Positions 6,673 to 15,104 of a stretch of 64,000 bases of DNA are shown piece after piece. The notes under the pieces are model-generated. The model was given only the letters and a program-made list of their open reading frames with translations, was not told the DNA's origin and made no database searches. Position 1 is the first letter of the stretch. Every line of letters begins with the position of its first letter. Source of the DNA: Faecalicatena contorta (lineage in GTDB: Bacteria; Bacillota; Clostridia; Lachnospirales; Lachnospiraceae); NCBI RefSeq assembly GCF_039521745.1, contig NZ_BAAACT010000196.1; one strand, 5' to 3'. Position numbers and translations under genes: made by a program.

Positions 6673-8766
6673 ATGGAACCATTACTGGACTTATCGAAGG
6701 AATATGGGATTGTACTTGACGGAGGAGGAGCCAGAGGGGCCTATCAGATCGGGGCCTGGAAGGCGTTAAAAGAGGCAGGCGTGAAGGTGAATGCGGTTGC
6801 GGGTACATCGGTGGGCGCTTTGAACGGAGCGCTTATTTGCATGGATGATGTCGAGAATGCGGAAAAGATATGGACCGGCATGACATTTTCCAAGGTGATG
6901 GATGTGGATGATGACTGGATGGAGCGTCTGTTCAGCCATGAGAACAAGTTTACGGAAGTGATCGCGGAGATCTGGAAGCGGCTGTCGGATGGCGGTGTGG
7001 ATGTAACTCCGCTGAGGAAGCTGATTCATGAGGTGATTGATGAGGAGAAGATCCGCAGTTCCGGGAAAGAATTCTGTCTCCTGACATTTTCTTTGACCGA
7101 TTTTAAAGAACTGGATCTGAGCCTGGATGATATACCGAAAGGAATGCTGGAAGATTTTCTGCTTGCAAGTGCGTACCTGCTGGGATTTAAGAATGAAAAG
7201 CTGCATGGGAAGCGATATATTGACGGCGGTGTGGTGAATAATGTGCCGCTGAAGTCCCTGGTCAATCGGGGGTATACGGATATTATTGAGATCCGTATTT
7301 ACGGGCCCGGCAGAGAGCCCAGAGTGAAGCTGCCCGAAGGGGCTGAGAAGTATCAGATTGGTCCGCGGGTTGGACTGGGCAGTATCATAGATTTTGAGAG
7401 CAAGCGGAGCCGGCAGAATCTGAAAATCGGTTATTTTGATGCAAAGCGAATGCTTTATGGCCTGGAGGGTTTTATTTATTATGTGGCACAGACTCATGAG
7501 GACGGCTGGTTTGAGGAACAGCTGGCGGATATCACAGAGATAGAAAAAGCGGAAATGGCATTCGTACTGAAGCTGCCGCTGACATTTACCGTAAAGGCTT
7601 TGTATATGGCGATGCTGGAGGCGAGCGCGAAGCAGATGCGTATTCCAAAGTATCAGATCTATACGACGGATGAATTATACAACCTGACAGCCGAACGGTA
7701 TGAAGCGCTTGCCGATAAGATTCATCTGCCGAGATTTACACATGTACTTATGAATTTAGGGAGGGACAACACAATGAATTTAAAAGGAAGAAACTTTTTG
7801 ACACTGAAGGATTTTACCCCGGAAGAGATTACCTATCTGCTTGACCTTGCGTCAGATTTGAAAGAGAAGAAGAAAAACGGGGTGCCTGTGGATTATTATA
7901 AAGGGAAGAATGTGGCCCTTATTTTTGAGAAGACAAGCACTAGAACGCGCTGTGCATTCGAGGTAGCGGCGCACGACATGGGAATGGGTTCTACTTACCT
8001 GGATCCCAGTGGATCGCAGATCGGGAAAAAGGAGAGCATCGAGGATACCGCAAGAGTGCTGGGAAGAATGTATGACGGCATCGAATACCGCGGTTTCGGC
8101 CAGGAGATCGTGGAGGAACTGGCAAAATATGCAGGAGTTCCTGTATGGAACGGCCTGACAAACGAATACCATCCGACCCAGATGCTGGCAGATTTGCTAA
8201 CGATCCGGGAGCATTTCGGAAAATTAAAAGGAATCAAGCTGGTATATATGGGAGATGCAAGATACAATATGGGCAACTCCCTGATGATTGCATGTGCAAA
8301 GATGGGGATGCACTTTGTAGCATGCACCACTGCAAAGTATTTCCCGAGCCAGGAGCTGGTTGAAGTCTGCAGAGGATATGCGGCAGAGTCAGGAGCAACA
8401 ATCACACTGACCGAGGACGCCATGGAAGGGACAAAAGATGCGGATGTAATCTACACAGATGTCTGGGTATCCATGGGTGAGCCTGACGAAGTATGGGAAG
8501 AGCGTATTAAAGAACTTTCCCCATATAAAGTAACAAAAGAAATTATGGGCAATGCAGGCGAGGGCGCGATCTTCCTGCACTGCCTGCCGGCATTCCACGA
8601 TCTGAAGACAAAGATCGGAAAAGAAATGGGAGAAAGGTTCGGCATCACGGATATGGAAGTTACGGATGAAGTATTCGAGTCCGTGCAGTCCAAAGTATTT
8701 GACGAGGCAGAAAACAGAATGCATACCATCAAGGCAGTTATGGTTGCGACTTTGGGAGAATTTTAA
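6673..8766 (+). CDS. Patatin-like phospholipase reading in frame into ornithine carbamoyltransferase
   Basis: One 697-codon frame joins two unrelated enzymes. Residues 1-367 form a patatin-like serine lipase/acyl hydrolase: oxyanion loop GGGARG (17-22), nucleophile GTSVG with Ser46, and catalytic Asp184 in DGG. Residues 368-697 are a complete ornithine carbamoyltransferase. No stop separates them, and the last patatin codons contain a good ribosome binding site and ATG (7774) for the second enzyme. I know of no standard patatin-OTC fusion family. Either a real fusion is made (possibly with free OTC by internal initiation) or a lost stop or one-base indel merged two adjacent genes; TGA and TAG lie just out of frame at the joint. 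The start has GAGGTG 5 nt upstream. Confidence 0.75.
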   Translation: MEPLLDLSKEYGIVLDGGGARGAYQIGAWKALKEAGVKVNAVAGTSVGALNGALICMDDVENAEKIWTGMTFSKVMDVDDDWMERLFSHENKFTEVIAEIWKRLSDGGVDVTPLRKLIHEVIDEEKIRSSGKEFCLLTFSLTDFKELDLSLDDIPKGMLEDFLLASAYLLGFKNEKLHGKRYIDGGVVNNVPLKSLVNRGYTDIIEIRIYGPGREPRVKLPEGAEKYQIGPRVGLGSIIDFESKRSRQNLKIGYFDAKRMLYGLEGFIYYVAQTHEDGWFEEQLADITEIEKAEMAFVLKLPLTFTVKALYMAMLEASAKQMRIPKYQIYTTDELYNLTAERYEALADKIHLPRFTHVLMNLGRDNTMNLKGRNFLTLKDFTPEEITYLLDLASDLKEKKKNGVPVDYYKGKNVALIFEKTSTRTRCAFEVAAHDMGMGSTYLDPSGSQIGKKESIEDTARVLGRMYDGIEYRGFGQEIVEELAKYAGVPVWNGLTNEYHPTQMLADLLTIREHFGKLKGIKLVYMGDARYNMGNSLMIACAKMGMHFVACTTAKYFPSQELVEVCRGYAAESGATITLTEDAMEGTKDADVIYTDVWVSMGEPDEVWEERIKELSPYKVTKEIMGNAGEGAIFLHCLPAFHDLKTKIGKEMGERFGITDMEVTDEVFESVQSKVFDEAENRMHTIKAVMVATLGEF
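7756..7776 (+). promoter_or_regulatory. Internal ribosome binding site and ATG for argF inside the fused frame
   Basis: AGGGAGGG followed by ACAACACA and ATG gives a strong, well-spaced site within the end of the patatin coding region, so OTC can be translated alone. Confidence 0.65.
7774..8766 (+). CDS. argF: Ornithine carbamoyltransferase (independent start within the fused frame)
   Basis: From ATG 7774 the product is 330 residues, the normal OTC length. It transfers the carbamoyl group from carbamoyl phosphate to ornithine to give citrulline (arginine synthesis, or the reverse in the deiminase pathway). Diagnostic motifs are present: carbamoyl-phosphate loop STRTR, HPTQ (NEYHPTQMLADLL), and the ornithine-binding Cys loop HCLPAFHD near residue 268. 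No other arg or arc gene is adjacent, so anabolic or catabolic use cannot be inferred. Downstream is a long terminator-like palindrome before birA. Confidence 0.85.
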   Translation: MNLKGRNFLTLKDFTPEEITYLLDLASDLKEKKKNGVPVDYYKGKNVALIFEKTSTRTRCAFEVAAHDMGMGSTYLDPSGSQIGKKESIEDTARVLGRMYDGIEYRGFGQEIVEELAKYAGVPVWNGLTNEYHPTQMLADLLTIREHFGKLKGIKLVYMGDARYNMGNSLMIACAKMGMHFVACTTAKYFPSQELVEVCRGYAAESGATITLTEDAMEGTKDADVIYTDVWVSMGEPDEVWEERIKELSPYKVTKEIMGNAGEGAIFLHCLPAFHDLKTKIGKEMGERFGITDMEVTDEVFESVQSKVFDEAENRMHTIKAVMVATLGEF

Positions 8767-8778
8767 GAATATTCAGAA

Positions 8779-8839
8779 AACGGAGGGCAATGGGGTCAGA
8801 CCCCTTTGCGAAAGGGGTCTGACCCCTATACCCTCCGTT
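8779..8839. repeat. GGGGTCAGACCCC palindromic element (copy 1), probable terminator
   Basis: Nested inverted repeats: an outer AACGGAGGG/CCCTCCGTT stem, and an inner 16-bp stem of GGGGTCAGACCCCTTT with its inverse around GCG. GAATATTCAGAAAA precedes it, as at copy 2 (9843). It probably terminates argF transcription. Confidence 0.7.
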
Positions 8840-8857
8840 TGAATTTGGGGTGAAGTT

Positions 8858-9838
8858 TTGAAGGCAGAAATATTAAAAATGCTGCGTGAAAGCAATGATT
8901 ATGTATCTGGCCAGCAGTTGTGTGAGAAGCTCGGAGTTTCCCGGACTGCTGTCTGGAAAGCAATCAATCAGCTGAAAGAAGAGGGCTATCAAGTAGAAGC
9001 TGTCCGAAACCGCGGCTATCATATTGTGGAGAGTCCGGATATTATCTCCAGAGAAGAGCTCGTCAGCATGATCGACACCGAGTGGGCAGGCCAGAAAATC
9101 TACTATTATAATACAACGGATTCCACCAACATCCGGGCAAAACAACTCGGAGAAGAGGGCGCTCCCCATGGAACCCTGATCACGGCCGGCCAGCAAAGTG
9201 CCGGAAGAGGCCGCCGTGGAAGAGGATGGGAGTCACCAGCGGGCAGCAGCGTGTATATGTCAATTCTGCTCCGGCCGGAGATTCCGCCGGTGAAAGCGCC
9301 CATGCTGACGTTGGTAATGGCCTTGAGCGTTGTCAGGAGCCTCATGGAATGCACCGGTTTGAACGTACAGATCAAATGGCCGAATGATATCATCCTGAAT
9401 GGAAAGAAACTGGTTGGCATTCTGACGGAAATGAGTACAGAGATCGACTATATCAATCACGTAGTTATCGGTGTGGGAATCAATGTGAACATGGAGTATC
9501 TTCCGGAAGAGATAAGGGATAAGGCAACCTCCCTTCGTCTGGAAACAGGACATGTAATAAGGCGAAGCGAAATCATAGCATCTACAATGAAAGAATTTGA
9601 GAAATATTACGGCTTATTCATCGAGGACCAGAATCTGGAAAGCATGCGTGAAGAATACAATACTCTGCTGGTTAACCGCGGCAAAGAAGTGCGGATTCTG
9701 GGAGGGAAAGAAGAATATAACGCAGTGGCGCTTGGAATAAACGAACAAGGCGAATTATTAGTACGCCGTAAAGACGGAACAGAAGAGGCAATTTTTGCCG
9801 GCGAAGTATCCGTGCGGGGAGTGTACGGATACGTCTAA
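8858..9838 (+). CDS. birA: Biotin-protein ligase / biotin operon repressor BirA
   Basis: This 326-residue bifunctional protein has an N-terminal helix-turn-helix (QLCEKLGVSRTAVWKAINQLKEE, about 20-43) that can repress biotin genes. The catalytic domain (about 80-260) includes the biotinyl-AMP loop GRGRRGRGW and KWPNDIILNGKKLVGIL, and a small C-terminal SH3-like domain follows. It attaches biotin to carboxylase carrier proteins. The start is TTG at 8858, preceded by GGGGTG; the first ATG (8879) would cut into the first helix of the winged domain. No biotin synthesis genes are adjacent. Confidence 0.92.
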   Translation: MKAEILKMLRESNDYVSGQQLCEKLGVSRTAVWKAINQLKEEGYQVEAVRNRGYHIVESPDIISREELVSMIDTEWAGQKIYYYNTTDSTNIRAKQLGEEGAPHGTLITAGQQSAGRGRRGRGWESPAGSSVYMSILLRPEIPPVKAPMLTLVMALSVVRSLMECTGLNVQIKWPNDIILNGKKLVGILTEMSTEIDYINHVVIGVGINVNMEYLPEEIRDKATSLRLETGHVIRRSEIIASTMKEFEKYYGLFIEDQNLESMREEYNTLLVNRGKEVRILGGKEEYNAVALGINEQGELLVRRKDGTEEAIFAGEVSVRGVYGYV

Positions 9839-9865
9839 ATTTTGAGAATATTCAGAAAATGGTAA

Positions 9866-9888
9866 GCAAAGGGGTCAGACCCCTTTGC
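9866..9888. repeat. GGGGTCAGACCCC palindrome (copy 2)
   Basis: A perfect palindrome with 11-bp arms around a single A: GCAAAGGGGTC and its inverse. It is preceded by the same GAATATTCAGAAAA lead-in as copy 1 and ends 15 bp before the next gene's start, so it could affect that gene's expression. Confidence 0.7.
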
Positions 9889-9903
9889 AGGAAAGGACGA
9901 ATC

Positions 9904-10245
9904 ATGGAAGAGGAAGTTGTTCTTTGCGGGGCCAGCTCATACGAGCAGAAGTTTTATTTGAACCCCGAGTTTGAAACACTCCCGGACAGCATACAGCAGG
10001 AACTTCAGATTATGTGTGTGCTGTACACAGAGGATGTGGGCGGAGTGCTGATGGTGGTATACGACGAGCAGGGAAATCTGGAACTGCGGGTAGACCACAG
10101 GGAGGATGATTTTACGTTTGATGAGATAGGCAGCGTGTTGAAGATCAAGGAACTCCAGCGTACGAAGTCGGAACTTTTTGAGTCGCTGGAACTGTTCTAT
10201 AAGGTATTCTATTTAGGGGAGGATATGGATGTTACTGACGATTGA
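9904..10245 (+). CDS. DUF6145-like conserved hypothetical protein
   Basis: A 113-residue acidic cytosolic protein without signal peptide or membrane segment. I believe it belongs to a small family (DUF6145) found next to coaX in Lachnospiraceae, from the opening VVLCGASSYEQKFYLNPEF and the central MCVLYTEDVGGVLMVVYD; the function is unknown. GGAAAGGA lies just upstream of ATG 9904. The frame extends to ATG 9859, but that start lacks a ribosome binding site and would translate through the palindrome. Its last 17 bases overlap coaX, suggesting translational coupling. Confidence 0.75.
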   Translation: MEEEVVLCGASSYEQKFYLNPEFETLPDSIQQELQIMCVLYTEDVGGVLMVVYDEQGNLELRVDHREDDFTFDEIGSVLKIKELQRTKSELFESLELFYKVFYLGEDMDVTDD

Positions 10246-10999
10246 TGTAGGAAATACAAATATAACATTAGGTGTATTCGATCATGATAAACTGGTTGGA
10301 ACCTTCCGCATGACTACAAAGCGCCCCAGGACCTCGGATGAGTATGGCTTTACGATCTGCGGCATACTGGAGCACCGGGATGTGGAGGCGGAAGATGTAG
10401 ACGCGGTGATTATAGCGTCGGTAGTACCGGATATTATGCACTCATTGGTAAATGGAATCATCAAGTATCTGGATGTAAAACCGCTGGTTGTTTCTGCAGG
10501 AATTAAAACGGGAATCCGGATTGTGACGGAGAATCCCAAGGAGATCGGTCCGGACCGTATCGTGGACGCAGTAGCGGGATATGAGCTCTACGGAGGGCCG
10601 GTGATTGTTGTGGACTTCGGGACTGCGACCACCTATGACCTGATCGGGCCGAAGGGGACTTTTGAAGCGGGTATTACCGCGCCCGGGATTGAGACAGCCG
10701 GGCGTTCCCTATGGGGCGGAGCTGCTATGCTTCCGGCTATCGAGATCAAAAAGCCGCCGTCCATCCTGGCAAAAGAGACGGTCTCCAGTATGCAGGCAGG
10801 ACTTGTCTACGGGGCAATCGGCCAGACCGAGTATATTATAGAGAAGATCAAGGAAGAATCCGGTTATGATAAGGCCACTGTAGTAGCAACGGGCGGCCTT
10901 GGCAAAATTATTGCGAAGGAAACCAGAAGTATAGACGCATACAGGCCGGATCTGACATTGGATGGGCTTCGCCTGATTTATAATAAAAATAGAAAATAG
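10229..10999 (+). CDS. coaX: Type III pantothenate kinase
   Basis: This 256-residue ASKHA-fold kinase phosphorylates pantothenate, the first step of coenzyme A synthesis. Type III features are visible: the N-terminal phosphate loop DVGNTNITLGVF (residues 5-16), a middle GPDRIVDAVAGYELYG and DFGTATTYDLI (about 108-130), and the GITAPGIETAGRSLW segment. Its start overlaps the preceding gene, and dusB begins 13 bp after its stop, so birA-DUF6145-coaX-dusB is probably one transcription unit. Confidence 0.95.
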   Translation: MLLTIDVGNTNITLGVFDHDKLVGTFRMTTKRPRTSDEYGFTICGILEHRDVEAEDVDAVIIASVVPDIMHSLVNGIIKYLDVKPLVVSAGIKTGIRIVTENPKEIGPDRIVDAVAGYELYGGPVIVVDFGTATTYDLIGPKGTFEAGITAPGIETAGRSLWGGAAMLPAIEIKKPPSILAKETVSSMQAGLVYGAIGQTEYIIEKIKEESGYDKATVVATGGLGKIIAKETRSIDAYRPDLTLDGLRLIYNKNRK

Positions 11000-11012
11000 T
11001 GAGATAATAGAC

Positions 11013-11972
11013 ATGAAACAATTGAAAATCGGCAATATGCAGCTACAGAATTCTTATATACTAGGACCCATGGCAGGAGTAACAGACCTGCCATTTCGCT
11101 TGCTCTGCAAAGAGCAGGGCGCCGGCCTTGTCTGTATGGAAATGGTAAGCGCGAAAGGAATCCTCTATAACAATAAGAATACGGAAAGCCTTTTGGAGAT
11201 CCATCCGGATGAAATGCCCGCCTCTCTGCAGCTGTTCGGTTCTGATCCCAAAATTGTCAGTGAAATGGCAAAAAGAATAGAAGAGCGTCCATTTGCTATC
11301 CTGGATATCAATATGGGCTGTCCGGTCCCCAAGGTAGTCCGCAATGGGGAGGGATCCGCACTGATGAAGAATCCAAAGCTGGTATTCGAACTGGTGAGCG
11401 CGGTGGTAAAAGCAATCGAAAAACCGGTAACCGTGAAGATCAGAAAAGGGTTTGATGAGCAGCATGTGAATGCCGTGGAGATTGCTAAAATTATTGAGGA
11501 AGCAGGAGCAGCAGCCGTCGCAGTTCACGGAAGAACAAGAGAGCAGTACTATTCCGGAAAAGCGGACTGGGAAATCATCAGCAAAGTAAAGGATGCTGTA
11601 TCCATTCCGGTCATAGGAAATGGAGATGTCACATCGGGGGAAAGGGCCATTGCCATGCGCGAGCAGACGGGCTGTGACGGAGTCATGATAGCCAGAGGCG
11701 CCCAGGGCAACCCCTGGATATTTTCTGAGCTCACAGCCTATGAACAGACGGGCACGCTTCCGCCCAGACCTTCCGTTGGTGAGATTAAGAAAACCATGCT
11801 CCGGCACGCCGCCCTCCAGCTTGAATACAAAGGAGAATACCTTGGAATTCGGGAAATGCGCAAGCATGTGGCCTGGTATGTAAAAGGACTTCACGGCGCC
11901 GCAAGGCTGAGAGATGCCATTAATAAGGTAGAGACATATGAAGAACTTGAAAATATCTTGACATCGCTATAG
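11013..11972 (+). CDS. dusB: tRNA-dihydrouridine synthase (DusB family)
   Basis: This 319-residue FMN-dependent TIM-barrel enzyme reduces uridines in the tRNA D-loop. It shows GPMAGVTDLPFRLLCKEQGAG at the N-terminus, the active-site loop INMGCPVPKVVRNGEGSALM (Cys near residue 100), the RNA/FMN-binding VHGRTREQYYSGKADW and the phosphate-binding GNGDVTSGERA and IARGAQGNPWIF. Length and motifs fit the DusB group common in Firmicutes. It is the last gene before a palindromic intergenic element. Confidence 0.93.
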   Translation: MKQLKIGNMQLQNSYILGPMAGVTDLPFRLLCKEQGAGLVCMEMVSAKGILYNNKNTESLLEIHPDEMPASLQLFGSDPKIVSEMAKRIEERPFAILDINMGCPVPKVVRNGEGSALMKNPKLVFELVSAVVKAIEKPVTVKIRKGFDEQHVNAVEIAKIIEEAGAAAVAVHGRTREQYYSGKADWEIISKVKDAVSIPVIGNGDVTSGERAIAMREQTGCDGVMIARGAQGNPWIFSELTAYEQTGTLPPRPSVGEIKKTMLRHAALQLEYKGEYLGIREMRKHVAWYVKGLHGAARLRDAINKVETYEELENILTSL

Positions 11973-12018
11973 GGATTGGTTATAATATTGAAATTGTGAA
12001 ATATAAATTTAAACAGGA

Positions 12019-12182
12019 CTGGTGCACTGTCTCATTGATATTCAGCCTAATAGCTAGCCTAAATTTCCAGATTCAGCATGTAAAGAGCCTCAGCGTAGTC
12101 CTCTACGCTTGTGTTTTTTACATACTGCCTCTGAAAATTATTCTGCGCTATTAGGCTAAATCTCAATGTTGCAGTACACTAG
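12019..12182. repeat. Long imperfect palindromic element between dusB and greA
   Basis: Outer 36-nt arms (12019-12054 and 12147-12182) are inverted copies with 29 matches out of 36 by my alignment, both containing GCCTAATAGC or its inverse. Inside, ATGTAAA/TTTACAT and AGCGTAG/CTACGCT (12092-12109) form further stems, so nearly the whole 164 bp folds on itself. It encodes no protein. A separate ATCAGCG/CGCTGAT hairpin follows at 12184-12205. Together these fill the 307-bp gap. Confidence 0.7.
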
Positions 12183-12279
12183 AATCAGCGCATTGGAACG
12201 CTGATCAGAGGCAATAAAGCTTAATAAATGAAAGAACACGATAAGAGGAAAGAAAAGGAAAGGAAAAGGAGCAGTTAAC

Positions 12280-12768
12280 ATGGCAGAAGCAAAGAAAAGG
12301 TTACTTACTTATGCAGGACTGAAGGCACTGGAAGACGAGCTGGAGAATCTGAAGGTCGTTAAAAGGAAAGAGGTCGCAGCAAAGATTAAGGAAGCAAGAG
12401 AGCAGGGGGATTTATCCGAGAATGCAGAGTACGATGCGGCAAAAGACGAGCAGCGCGATATTGAGGCCCGTATCGAAGAGCTGGAGGGCATCCTTAAAAA
12501 TGCCGAGGTCGTTGTTGAAGACGAGGTAGATTTTGACAAAATCAATGTAGGATGTAAAGTAAAAGTATTTGATATCACGTTTGATGAGGAAATGGAATTC
12601 AAAATTGTTGGTTCAACAGAAGCAAATAGTCTGGAAGGAAAGATATCCAATGAATCTCCGGTAGGGCAGGCATTGATGGGCAAGAAAGCAGGAGATTTAG
12701 TAGAGGTAGAGACACAGGCTGGGCAGATTCAGTATAAGGTACTTGATATCAGCCGTTCAACGATATAA
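12280..12768 (+). CDS. greA: Transcription elongation factor GreA
   Basis: This 162-residue protein rescues backtracked RNA polymerase by stimulating transcript cleavage. The N-terminal antiparallel coiled coil (about 10-80) carries the acidic tip seen as GDLSENAEYDAAKDEQ, and the C-terminal FKBP-like domain includes SNESPVGQALMGKKAGD. A run of A/G-rich sequence with AAAGGAGC precedes the ATG. lysS follows 95 bp downstream. Confidence 0.96.
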   Translation: MAEAKKRLLTYAGLKALEDELENLKVVKRKEVAAKIKEAREQGDLSENAEYDAAKDEQRDIEARIEELEGILKNAEVVVEDEVDFDKINVGCKVKVFDITFDEEMEFKIVGSTEANSLEGKISNESPVGQALMGKKAGDLVEVETQAGQIQYKVLDISRSTI

Positions 12769-12862
12769 GTGAGGATTGAAATAATGTAATAAACCAATGA
12801 AATGACAGACCTCTTACCTACAAGGGGTCTGAATTCGCATATATAAGGAAGGAGAGAAAACA

Positions 12863-14815
12863 GTGTCCGAACAGAAAAATAACAAGAACGCACAGCAGAA
12901 CAATGCACAGGAGCCAGACCTGAATCAGTTGAGGAAGGTCCGCCGTGAAAAGCTGGCTGAGCTGCAGGAAAACGGCAAAGACCCGTTTGTAACCACGAAA
13001 TATGACCAGACACACCATAGCCAGGAGATCAAAGATCAATACGAGGAGCTGGAGGGCAAAACCGTGTCAATCGCAGGCCGGATGATGTCCAAGCGTGTCA
13101 TGGGGAAAGCTTCCTTCTGCAATGTCCAGGATCTCAAGGGTAACATTCAGTCATACGTAGCAAGAGACAGCGTAGGCGAGGATGCGTATAAAGAATTTAA
13201 AAAGATGGATGTAGGCGATGTAGTGGGAATCGTGGGTGAAGTGTTCCGGACAAAGACAGGTGAGATCTCGATCCATGCCGCTTCTGTCAAACTGCTTTCC
13301 AAGAGCCTGCAGATACTGCCGGAGAAGTTCCACGGCCTGACAAACACGGATATCCGTTACCGCCAGAGATATGTAGACCTGATCATGAATCCGGAAGTAA
13401 AAGATACATTCATTAAACGTTCGAAAATTCTGAGCTCCATTAGAAGATACCTGGATACAGAAGGCTTCATGGAAGTGGAAACGCCGATGCTTGTAAGCAA
13501 TGCCGGAGGCGCTGCGGCAAGGCCCTTCGAGACACATTTCAATGCACTGGATGAGGATTTCAAGCTCCGTATCTCTCTTGAACTGTACTTAAAGAGGCTG
13601 ATCGTAGGCGGTATGGAACGTGTTTATGAAATTGGACGAGTCTTCCGCAACGAGGGACTTGACACAAGACACAATCCGGAATTTACGTTGATGGAGCTGT
13701 ACCAGGCTTATACAGATTATCATGGCATGATGGATCTGACAGAGAATCTCTATCGTCATGTGGCACAGGAAGTCCTGGGCACAACAACAATCGTTTATAA
13801 TGGTGTTGAGATGGATCTCGGCAAGCCGTTCGAGAGAATCACGATGATTGATGCCGTTAAAAAATACGCGGGTATCGATTTTAATGAGATTAAAACAACA
13901 GAAGAAGCAAAAGCACTTGCGAAAGAAAAGGGCGTAGAGTTTGAAGACAGGCACAAAAAGGGTGATATCCTGAGCCTGTTCTTTGAGGAATTTGTAGAGG
14001 AGCATCTGGTGCAGCCGACATTTGTTATGGATCACCCGATTGAGATCTCACCTCTTACAAAGAAGAAACCGGAGAATCCGGACTATGTAGAAAGATTTGA
14101 ATTCTTCATGAATGGCTGGGAGATGGCAAACGCATATTCCGAACTGAATGACCCGATTGATCAGAGAGAAAGATTCAAAGCGCAGGAAGAACTGCTTGCA
14201 CAGGGGGATGAGGAAGCTAATACGACGGATGAAGACTTCCTCAATGCGCTGGAGATCGGGATGCCTCCTACAGGAGGGATTGGATTCGGGATCGACAGGA
14301 TGTGTATGCTGCTGACGGATTCGGCGGCTATACGTGATGTACTGCTGTTCCCGACAATGAAGACACTGGGTGGAAACGATGCCTCTAAGAAGGCAGAAAA
14401 AACAGAGGACAAACAGGAGGAAAAAACGGCTGAAAAGATTGATTTTTCTAATGTAACAATCGAGCCTCTGTTTGAAGAATTTGTGGATTTTGAGACATTT
14501 GCAAAGTCTGATTACAGAGCTGTAAAGGTAATATCCTGTGAAGCTGTACCGAAGAGCAAGAAGCTTCTCAAGTTCGTCCTGAATGACGGAACAGACAAAG
14601 AACGCGTGATTTTAAGCGGAATTCACGAATATTATGAGCCGGAAGAGCTGGTAGGAAAGACTTGTATCGCAATCACAAACCTGCCGCCAAGACCCATGAT
14701 GGGAATTGATTCCTGCGGAATGTTAATCTCAGCAGTACACGAGGAAGATGGTCACGAAGGATTGAATTTACTGATGGTAGATGACAAAATTCCGGCAGGG
14801 GCGAAGCTGTACTAA
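12863..14815 (+). CDS. lysS: Lysyl-tRNA synthetase with fused C-terminal tRNA-binding domain
   Basis: This 650-residue class II synthetase charges tRNA-Lys. The first ~505 residues are standard LysRS: an OB-fold anticodon domain, motif 2 (FRNEGLDTRHNPEFTLMEL) and motif 3 (GIGFGIDRM). A Lys/Glu-rich linker (about 510-530) leads to an extra domain (about 540-650) resembling Trbp111/EMAP-like tRNA-binding modules (AVKVISCEAVPKSKKLLKF, GIDSCGMLISA), usually seen on MetRS. This extension is known in some Clostridia. The start is GTG at 12863, with GGAAGGAGAG upstream. Confidence 0.95.
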   Translation: MSEQKNNKNAQQNNAQEPDLNQLRKVRREKLAELQENGKDPFVTTKYDQTHHSQEIKDQYEELEGKTVSIAGRMMSKRVMGKASFCNVQDLKGNIQSYVARDSVGEDAYKEFKKMDVGDVVGIVGEVFRTKTGEISIHAASVKLLSKSLQILPEKFHGLTNTDIRYRQRYVDLIMNPEVKDTFIKRSKILSSIRRYLDTEGFMEVETPMLVSNAGGAAARPFETHFNALDEDFKLRISLELYLKRLIVGGMERVYEIGRVFRNEGLDTRHNPEFTLMELYQAYTDYHGMMDLTENLYRHVAQEVLGTTTIVYNGVEMDLGKPFERITMIDAVKKYAGIDFNEIKTTEEAKALAKEKGVEFEDRHKKGDILSLFFEEFVEEHLVQPTFVMDHPIEISPLTKKKPENPDYVERFEFFMNGWEMANAYSELNDPIDQRERFKAQEELLAQGDEEANTTDEDFLNALEIGMPPTGGIGFGIDRMCMLLTDSAAIRDVLLFPTMKTLGGNDASKKAEKTEDKQEEKTAEKIDFSNVTIEPLFEEFVDFETFAKSDYRAVKVISCEAVPKSKKLLKFVLNDGTDKERVILSGIHEYYEPEELVGKTCIAITNLPPRPMMGIDSCGMLISAVHEEDGHEGLNLLMVDDKIPAGAKLY

Positions 14816-14865
14816 AAGAAATAATTCTCCGTTTGGAAAAGGCTGAATATTGAACAAGATATATG

Positions 14866-14904
14866 AAAGCACTCCTTAGAGTTAATCTGAGGAGTGCTTT
14901 TTTT
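14866..14904 (+). terminator. Terminator after lysS
   Basis: AAAGCACTCCT pairs with AGGAGTGCTTT (11 bp) and is followed by TTTT. Confidence 0.9.
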
Positions 14905-14907
14905 GTG

Positions 14908-14942
14908 TGATATAGGAAATTCCTTTGGAATTTTCTATATCA
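14908..14942. repeat. 15-bp-arm hairpin downstream of lysS
   Basis: TGATATAGGAAATTC (14908-14922) and GAATTTTCTATATCA (14928-14942) pair with one G-T over a 5-nt loop. A CCTCC/GGAGG mini-hairpin follows. With the terminator and the deoC promoter, these fill the ~400-bp gap. Confidence 0.55.
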
Positions 14943-15104
14943 TAAAAACCCTCCGGGAGGATGCGACCGCCGCAGGCGAAACTCTATTTTACTTAATAGT
15001 ATAAAATGTTATATATTAAACAAATTATTTGAATAAATGTTAAAATAGGATCATTATGAATGAGGATAAATGAAAAATATGTGAAATAAAACTAACAAAT
15101 GTTA

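Noticed and set aside
6766..7497. 243-codon minus-strand frame opposite the patatin region
   Set aside because: Antisense shadow; the plus strand carries intact catalytic motifs in the coding frame.
12180..12279. T-box or riboswitch before greA/lysS
   Set aside because: No T-box sequence; the structure is explained by the foldback repeat and a simple hairpin.
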